The notes beneath the pieces are model-generated. The model did no database searches. It had not been told where the DNA came from and worked only from the letters and a program-made list of their open reading frames with translations. DNA of 19,525 nucleotides from the NCBI GenBank assembly GCA_016190025.1, contig JACPRG010000066.1:1-19525 (forward strand), read 5' to 3'. This document shows positions 15,248 through 19,525 of this stretch, piece after piece (position 1 is the stretch's first letter; the number at the start of each line of letters is the position of its first letter). Origin of the DNA: Candidatus Tectimicrobiota bacterium (GTDB lineage Bacteria; UBA8248; JACPRG01). The translations under genes and the position numbers were made by a program.

Positions 15248-15279
15248 TTGACCTTCCAGTAAGCTGGAAGGTGTAAATA
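15248..15279 (+). promoter_or_regulatory. MerR-type metal-responsive promoter with CueR-like operator
   Basis: The -35 box TTGACC (15248-15253) and a -10-like TAAATA (15274-15279) are separated by 20 bases (19 if the -10 is taken as GTAAAT). This over-long spacer is the hallmark of promoters that MerR-family activators untwist. A perfect dyad fills the spacer: ACCTTCCAG (15251-15259) and CTGGAAGGT (15264-15272) around TAAG. ACCTTCC and GGAAGGT arms are the known pattern of copper (CueR-type) operators. The site lies 27 bases before the merR-like gene, so the regulator would control its own operon including the ATPase. Confidence 0.85.
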
Positions 15280-15306
15280 GAGAGTCGCGTCGGCGAGGAG
15301 GAGGCG

Positions 15307-15822
15307 ATGACAACAGAAAAGAGACCCATGCGCATCGGGGCTCTCGCCCGGGAGGCGGGAGTCCCGGCCAAGACCATCCGCTACTATGAGGAGATCGGCC
15401 TCCTCCCCGGAGTCCCCCGGACCGAGGCCGGATACCGCCTGTACGGGCCGGAAGCAGTGGATTTGCTCCGGTTCATCCGAAAGGCCCAGGGCCTCGGGCT
15501 CTCTCTGGGCGAGATCCGGGAGCTGGCCGAGATCCGCGCGGGCGGGAGCCTTCCCTGCGCCCACCTGCGGTCCCTGCTCGCGGCCAAGGTAGCGGAGCTC
15601 GACGCGCGCATCCGCGCGATGAAGAGGCTGCGCGATGAAATGCAAGGGACGCTCCGGACCTGGGACCGGCGGGTGAAAAGCGGCCGGGAGGCCGTGGTCT
15701 GCCCCCACATTGAAGGCCGGCCCGAGGGGGAGTCTCCGCCGCAAGGCGCGGCGAGGGCGAGCCTGAGGGAGGCGAGAAGGCCGCTCCGTCCGACCGCTTC
15801 GCGCCTGCGGGGAGATCGCTGA
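15307..15822 (+). CDS. MerR-family heavy-metal-responsive transcriptional regulator
   Basis: A 171-residue regulator. The N-terminal winged helix-turn-helix is IGALAREAGVPAKTIRYYEE (10-29 region) followed by GYRLYGPEAVDLLRFI, and the dimerisation helix spans about 85-118. Candidate metal ligands are Cys84 and His86 (LPCAH) and Cys132 with His134 (VVCPHIE). In CueR the residue matching Cys84 is Ser and there are two C-terminal Cys; here Cys is present at the first site, as in ZntR/PbrR/MerR, and only one C-terminal Cys is visible. The ligand set therefore does not assign a metal although the operator looks CueR-like. The tail after residue 140 is Arg/Ala-rich and of low complexity, longer than usual. 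The ATG follows GAGGAGGAGG. The stop lies one base before the ATPase GTG start, so the pair is coupled. Confidence 0.92.
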   Translation: MTTEKRPMRIGALAREAGVPAKTIRYYEEIGLLPGVPRTEAGYRLYGPEAVDLLRFIRKAQGLGLSLGEIRELAEIRAGGSLPCAHLRSLLAAKVAELDARIRAMKRLRDEMQGTLRTWDRRVKSGREAVVCPHIEGRPEGESPPQGAARASLREARRPLRPTASRLRGDR

Positions 15823-15823
15823 C

Positions 15824-18268
15824 GTGCCCACGGAAAAGCTTCATTTGCGGCTGGGCGGGATGCACTGCTCCTTCTGCGCGGAGACCATCCGCAAGGGCCT
15901 GGGCCGCATGGAGGGGGTCCGGGAGGTCAGCGTCAGCCTGGCCCACGAGGAGGCCCTCATTCACTACGACCCGGAGAAGCGAAGCCCTACGGAGTTGTTG
16001 GACGCCCTGCGCGACCTGGGCTTCACGACCTCGGACCCCAAGAAGGCGCGCACCCATGAAGAAGAGGAGGCCGAGCTGCGGCGCGAGAAGGATCGGCTCG
16101 TCCTGACGGGCGCCCTCGCCTGGATGGCTTTTGTGAGCATGGTCCTCATGTGGGTGGGGAAGCCCCACCCCTGGACGCCGTGGGCCATGATGGCGCTTGC
16201 GCTCATCACGGTTTTCGGCCCGGGGCTCTACATCCTCCGCATGGCCGTCGGCTCGGCCCGGCGGGGGATCTTGAACCAGCACTTCCTCATGGAGTTCGCC
16301 GCCTTCGCGGGCCTCGCGGGGGGCTTCCTGGGCCTCGTCTACCCCGCCTTCCCTTCGCCGGACTTCTTCGGGGTGGCGGTCTTCGTGACGGCCTACCACA
16401 TCCTGAGCGGCTACACCTCCCTCCTCGTGCGCACCAAGGCCTCCCAGGCCGTTCGCAAGCTCTTGAGCTTGCAGCCCGCCACGGCCCGGGTGGTGCAAAA
16501 CGGGAGAGAGGAGGAGGTCCCGGTCGAAGCGATCCCGCCCGGGGCGCTGGTGCGCATCCGCCCCGGCGAACACGTGCCGGTAGACGGCGTGGTGGCCGAG
16601 GGCCACTCGACGGTGGACGAGAGCCTGGTCACGGGAGAGCCGATTCCGAAGGAGAAAGGCCCGGGCGAAGAGGTGATCGGTGGCTCGCTCAACCATCACG
16701 GAAGCCTTCTCGTCCGGGTGACCCGGGTGGGGGAGGAGAGCTTCCTCTTCCGGGTCGCCCGGAGCATCGAGGAGGCGCGCGCCCTCAAGCCGGGCATCCT
16801 CCTCCTCGCCGAGCGGGTCCTGCTCTACTTCGTGCCGGGGGTCCTCGCCTTCGCCGGCGGCGCCTTTCTCTTCTGGGCGGCCGGGGCCTGGCTCCTGTGG
16901 GGTTCGCCCCTGTGGGCGCGCGCGGGCTTCGCGGCCCTGGCCGTCCTGGTCATGGGATACCCCTGCGCCTTGGGCATGGCCACGCCGCTCGCCTTGATCA
17001 ACGCGGGGGGGGAGGCGGCGCGCCGGGGCATCCTGCTGCGGAGCGGCGAGGCCATCCAGGCCTACAAGGACGTGTCCGTCTTCGTCTTCGACAAGACGGG
17101 GACGCTCACGGAGGGGAAGCCCTCCGTGGCCGAGATCGTCCCCCTCGGAGGCCGAGCCTCCCAAGAGATCCTCCAGACGGCGGCCAGCCTGGAGAACGCC
17201 TCCGAGCACCCCTTGGCCGGGGCGATCGTGACGCGCGCGGAAGAAGAAGGGCTTGAGCTTCTCCCATCCGAAGACTTCCGGGCCGTTCCAGGCCGCGGGG
17301 TCCGCGGGCGCGTGGCGGGGAAGGAGACCTGGGTCGGCACGCTGCGCTTCCTGGCGGAGGAGGGTGCGGATGTCCGCGAGGTCCAGAGGATTGCGGGAGA
17401 GTTCGAGGCGAAGGGCCTCACGGTGGTCGGCCTCGCCGAAAGCGCCGAGGTGACGGGCCTCTTCTGCCTCTCCGACCGGATCAAGGAGGACACCCAAGAG
17501 ACGGTTGAGCGCCTCCGGCGCATGGGCCTCGAGACGGTCATGATCACAGGGGACAACCGGCGGACGGCCGAGCGGGTGGCGGAAGAGCTCGGCATCGAAG
17601 AGGTCCTCGCCCAGGTCCTCCCCCAGGACAAGTCCGAGCGCGTGCGCCAGATCCAGCGCCAGGGCAGGCGCGTCGCCTTCGTCGGGGACGGCATCAACGA
17701 CGCGCCCTCCCTGATGCAGGCCGACGTGGGCCTCGCCATCGGCTCGGGCACGGACATCGCCATCGAGTCGGCGGACATCGTCCTCGTGGGCGAGCGGATG
17801 GGGTCGGTCTACGAATCCTTCCTCATCGCCAAGCGCAGCTACCGAAAGACGGTCCAGAACATCGCCCTGGCCTTCGCCTTCAACGGCCTCGGCGTCCCCC
17901 TCGCGGCGACGGGCGTCGTCGAGCCGGTGTGGGCCATGATCGCAATGGCCGCCAGCGTGGGGACCGTGCTCCTCAACTCCTTCGGCGGGCGGCTCATTCC
18001 CAAGGGCCGGGAGAGCGCCCCGGAGGGGCGCCCCGGGGAGGCGGAGGGGGTCTCCGGAGAGGCCCGGACCCTCGCCTTCACCGTGAAGGGGATGCACTGA
18101 CACGGCTGCCTTTCGGCCATCGAGCGGGCGCTCGATACGATTCATGGGGTGGTCAGGGTGGAAGGCGATCCCCGGACGAAGCGGCTGGAGGTGCGCATCC
18201 AGGACGAGACCGCCGGGGAGGAGGTGGTCCGGGTCATGAAACAGATCGGTTACCCGGTGGAGGGCTGA
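15824..18268 (+). CDS. P1B-type heavy-metal ATPase, predicted selenoprotein with in-frame UGA
   Basis: Predicted 814 residues, reading TGA at 18098-18100 as selenocysteine 759; without recoding it ends at 758. Order: N-terminal HMA domain (GGMHCSFC, Cys15 and Cys18), membrane segments from about 92, actuator TGE (270-272), TM6 with YPC (379-381), DKTGT (Asp423), HP (462-463), TGDN (575-578), GDGIND (621-626), TM7 with Phe686-Asn687, TM8 with Met708 and Ser711. A second HMA domain follows at about 747-814: FTVKGMH, then UGA, then HGCLSAIERAL, HGVVRVEGD and QIGYPVEG. The TGA stands at the first Cys of GMxCxxC, giving Sec759-x-x-Cys762, and the 55 codons after it are fully open and HMA-like. P1B ATPases export soft metals; TM7 and TM8 look copper-like while TM6 lacks the first Cys of CPC. 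GTG start at 15824 with GGGGAG upstream. Family certain; recoding strongly supported but unproven; metal unknown. Confidence 0.85.
18098..18100 (+). other. In-frame UGA, predicted selenocysteine codon
   Basis: The triplet TGA follows GGG ATG CAC and precedes CAC GGC TGC, so the encoded motif is G-M-H-U-H-G-C. The equivalent N-terminal domain of the same protein reads G-M-H-C-S-F-C. TGA differs from Cys codons TGC and TGT by one base. It is the only stop triplet between the GTG start and 18266 in this frame. Other genes here end in TGA, so the triplet is not generally reassigned. Confidence 0.8.
18101..18136 (+). promoter_or_regulatory. Predicted bacterial SECIS element
   Basis: ATCGAGC (18119-18125) and GCTCGAT (18130-18136) form a perfect 7-bp stem with the tetraloop GGGC (18126-18129). 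The loop begins after 25 bases counted from the UGA. Published bacterial SECIS rules ask for an apical loop about 16-37 bases after the UGA, a short stem of at least 4 bp and a G among the first two loop bases; all three are met. The element would bind the selenocysteine elongation factor SelB. The stem lies in codons of the HMA helix (IERALD), so it is compatible with coding. Confidence 0.75.
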
Positions 18269-18272
18269 TTCG

Positions 18273-18926
18273 GTGTGGGACGCGGTCCGTTTCGCCGGAA
18301 TCCCGCTGGGGTTCGGTCTCATCGGCTTCTTCGAGCCCTGCTCGATGGGGGCGAACCTTCTCTTCCTCGCCTACCTCCGGGGCCGGTCTCCCGGCGAGCG
18401 CGTCGGACACGCCTTGGCCTTCGTCCTCAGCCGCTCCTTTTTCCTCGGTCTCCTGGGGGGCGCCGTCGCCTGGCTGGGCGGGTCCATGGCCGCCGGCGCT
18501 TATCTCTACAGCGCGGGCCTGGGGGCCCTTTTCGCGCTGTCGGGCCTCGCGGCGCTGGGGGTCTATTTCGGCTGGCTGCGCCTTCCGGTGAAAGACGTGG
18601 GCGCCTGGCTCCAGAGGAGGGCGGGCCTGTCCCTCCCCATGGGCGTGGCCTTCGGGCTGAGCGCGCCCATTTGCGCCGCCCCCCTGTTCTTGGCCCTGCT
18701 CGGGCAGGCGGGCGTCGCCGGCGCCGCGAGAGGGTTCCTCTCCCTGTTTCTGTTCGGCTTCGCCCTGTCTGCGCCCCTGCTCGCCGTCGCGGCGTCCGGC
18801 CGGGCGTCCGAGTTTCTTTCCCGCGTCGGGCGGCACTCCCCGCGGATGCCCCTGGTCGCGGGGGTCTTCTTGCTGATCGTCGGCCTGTGGAGTCTCGTCA
18901 TCGGTTGGGGGGGTGTCCGGGTCTAG
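18273..18926 (+). CDS. CcdA/DsbD-like transmembrane protein
   Basis: A 217-residue integral membrane protein with about six hydrophobic segments, resembling the CcdA/DsbD transmembrane domain that passes reducing equivalents from cytoplasmic thioredoxin to the outside. The paired cysteines expected in the first and fourth helices are Cys23 (FFEPCSMGANLL) and Cys134 (SAPICAAPLFL). The first motif lacks the downstream Pro of the usual PCxxP, so it belongs to a divergent group. The start is GTG at 18273, 8 bases after GGAGGG (18259-18264). That ribosome site lies inside the last codons of the selenocysteine extension, so ribosomes that read through the UGA would pass directly over it. The gene probably works with the ATPase in metal handling or in redox care of its Sec/Cys site. 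A generic transporter of similar topology is the alternative. Confidence 0.8.
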   Translation: MWDAVRFAGIPLGFGLIGFFEPCSMGANLLFLAYLRGRSPGERVGHALAFVLSRSFFLGLLGGAVAWLGGSMAAGAYLYSAGLGALFALSGLAALGVYFGWLRLPVKDVGAWLQRRAGLSLPMGVAFGLSAPICAAPLFLALLGQAGVAGAARGFLSLFLFGFALSAPLLAVAASGRASEFLSRVGRHSPRMPLVAGVFLLIVGLWSLVIGWGGVRV

Positions 18927-18992
18927 GGTCTTGGTTGCAACAATCGTGGTCGCCCGGGTCCGTCCCGGCCCGGAGCGGCGGGAGGGAGAATC

Positions 18993-19525
18993 ATGCATCG
19001 CTCGGCCAGAATCGCGGTGATCGCCGCCGTCGCCTTCACGGGCTACGCCGTCGGGTTCTACGTCCAGCCCCCCGCGGCGCCGGGGCAGGGGATGGGCATG
19101 AGGCCCGCGGGAGGTGAGGCTCCGGCCGTGCCGCCCGTCACGGGGTACAGCGAAGGGGAGAGGATCCTCTTCCTGCACACGGAGACCTCGGACCCCAAGA
19201 TCGCCAAGATCCTCACGGACATGATGGGATCGCCCGTCCTGGTCGTTCCGTCCCTCGCCCAGGCGCCGCCGGAGATGCTTGCCCGCGAGTACGTGTACGC
19301 CAACGTCGTGAAGGGCGACGGGCCGCTGGGCCCCCTCGGCTTCCAGCCCGACGTGTTCGAAAGCCCGCCGGGGTCCGGGGGATACAGCCCGCTGCGGCGG
19401 GTTATCCTGGTCAAGTGGAAAGACGCCTCGGCCGCGCGCGTCCAGAAATCGGCCGCCGAGGTGCGGGAGGCCGCGCAGAAAGGGGAAATAACGCTCGAGG
19501 AGACCGGCGTCGTGGTGAACATGCC
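18993..19525 (+). CDS. Signal-anchored or secreted conserved protein, C-terminus beyond window
   Basis: The frame is open from ATG 18993 to the window edge, 177 residues so far. A GGGAGGGAGA site precedes the start. An N-terminal hydrophobic stretch (ARIAVIAAVAFTGYAVGFYV, about 5-24) should be a signal peptide or anchor. It is followed by a Pro/Gly/Met-rich linker (QPPAAPGQGMGMRPAGGE). The outer domain begins at GERILFLHTETSD and contains KILTDMMGSPVLVVPSL, then SPLRRVILVKWKDAS and EITLEETGVVVNM. I recall this last pattern from an uncharacterised domain of secreted proteins, sometimes found with cupredoxins, but I cannot name it with certainty. It starts 66 bases after the CcdA-like gene and probably shares the metal-induced transcript, which points to an extracytoplasmic role in metal handling. 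Function unknown. Confidence 0.75.
   Translation, partial: MHRSARIAVIAAVAFTGYAVGFYVQPPAAPGQGMGMRPAGGEAPAVPPVTGYSEGERILFLHTETSDPKIAKILTDMMGSPVLVVPSLAQAPPEMLAREYVYANVVKGDGPLGPLGFQPDVFESPPGSGGYSPLRRVILVKWKDASAARVQKSAAEVREAAQKGEITLEETGVVVNM

Noticed and set aside
15737..15753. CGCCGC/GCGGCG hairpin in the 3' part of the MerR gene
   Set aside because: Short, very GC-rich arms are expected by chance in this sequence, and it lies inside coding DNA with no special placement.
15098..15822. General reassignment of TGA to Trp or Gly in this genome
   Set aside because: TGA ends several full-length genes here (for example the Mrr-like fragment at 250-252, the ABC ATPase at 15098-15100 and the MerR gene at 15820-15822), so it is a normal stop.
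18098..18100. Treating this TGA as the true end of the ATPase gene, or the gene as a recent nonsense mutant
   Set aside because: The HMA motif runs across the triplet without a frame change, the downstream 55 codons remain open and HMA-like, a SECIS-like stem follows, and the next gene's ribosome site lies at the end of the extension. A fresh mutation cannot be excluded from one sequence but is the weaker reading.
15473..18322. A very long minus-strand open frame opposite the MerR and ATPase genes
   Set aside because: Shadow of strong codon bias in the ATPase gene; no recognisable domain, low-complexity Arg/Gly/Pro content.
1..19525. tRNA, rRNA, CRISPR array, insertion sequence or phage attachment site, including a selC tRNA near the selenoprotein
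   Set aside because: No tRNA-like cloverleaf, regularly spaced repeat, transposase or terminal repeats were recognised on either strand by reading.

Overview
The window is GC-rich bacterial DNA with dense gene packing, GTG as well as ATG starts, and strong purine-rich ribosome binding sites. I cannot name the species. The mix of NMT1/THI5-type binding proteins, a luciferase-like monooxygenase, a carboxymuconolactone-decarboxylase-like protein, many amidohydrolases and a predicted selenoprotein would suit an uncultivated high-GC lineage of the Methylomirabilota/Rokubacteria or Desulfobacterota sort. That placement is a weak inference.

Region A (1-252) is the C-terminal end of an Mrr-like restriction endonuclease that enters from the left edge. 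Region B (378-11161, all on the minus strand) holds nine genes. In transcription order they are a CodA-like amidohydrolase, a HemL-like class III aminotransferase, a second amidohydrolase, a nitrilase-superfamily amidase, a carboxymuconolactone-decarboxylase-like protein, an alpha/beta hydrolase resembling 2,6-dihydroxypseudooxynicotine hydrolase, a divergent M20 amidohydrolase, an NMT1/THI5-type binding protein and an ATZ/TRZ-type amidohydrolase. Region C (11386-15100, plus strand) runs divergently: a luciferase-like monooxygenase, then a complete ABC importer (binding protein, permease, ATPase). B and C together look like an uptake and degradation island for a nitrogen-containing, probably heterocyclic, organic compound. 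The importer brings it in, the monooxygenase may oxidise it, several C-N hydrolases and one possible C-C hydrolase dismantle it, and the aminotransferase handles an amine product. The substrate is unknown.

Region D (15248-19525, plus strand) is a metal-responsive operon and the most interesting part of the window. A MerR-type promoter with a perfect CueR-like dyad precedes a MerR regulator, a P1B-type metal ATPase, a CcdA/DsbD-like membrane protein and a signal-anchored protein cut by the right edge. The ATPase gene appears to stop at a TGA at 18098-18100. That TGA sits exactly where the first cysteine of a second, C-terminal heavy-metal-associated (HMA) CxxC motif should be, and the same frame then encodes the rest of that HMA domain up to a stop at 18266-18268. 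A perfect 7-bp stem with a GGGC loop begins 18 nt after the TGA, and its loop begins 25 nt after it, fitting a bacterial SECIS element. I therefore predict a selenoprotein of 814 residues, a metal ATPase with a Cys-x-x-Cys HMA at the N-terminus and a Sec-x-x-Cys HMA at the C-terminus. The same ATPase has YPC where most copper and zinc ATPases have CPC.

No rRNA, tRNA, CRISPR array, insertion sequence or origin was seen. All gene-free stretches are shorter than 300 bases.
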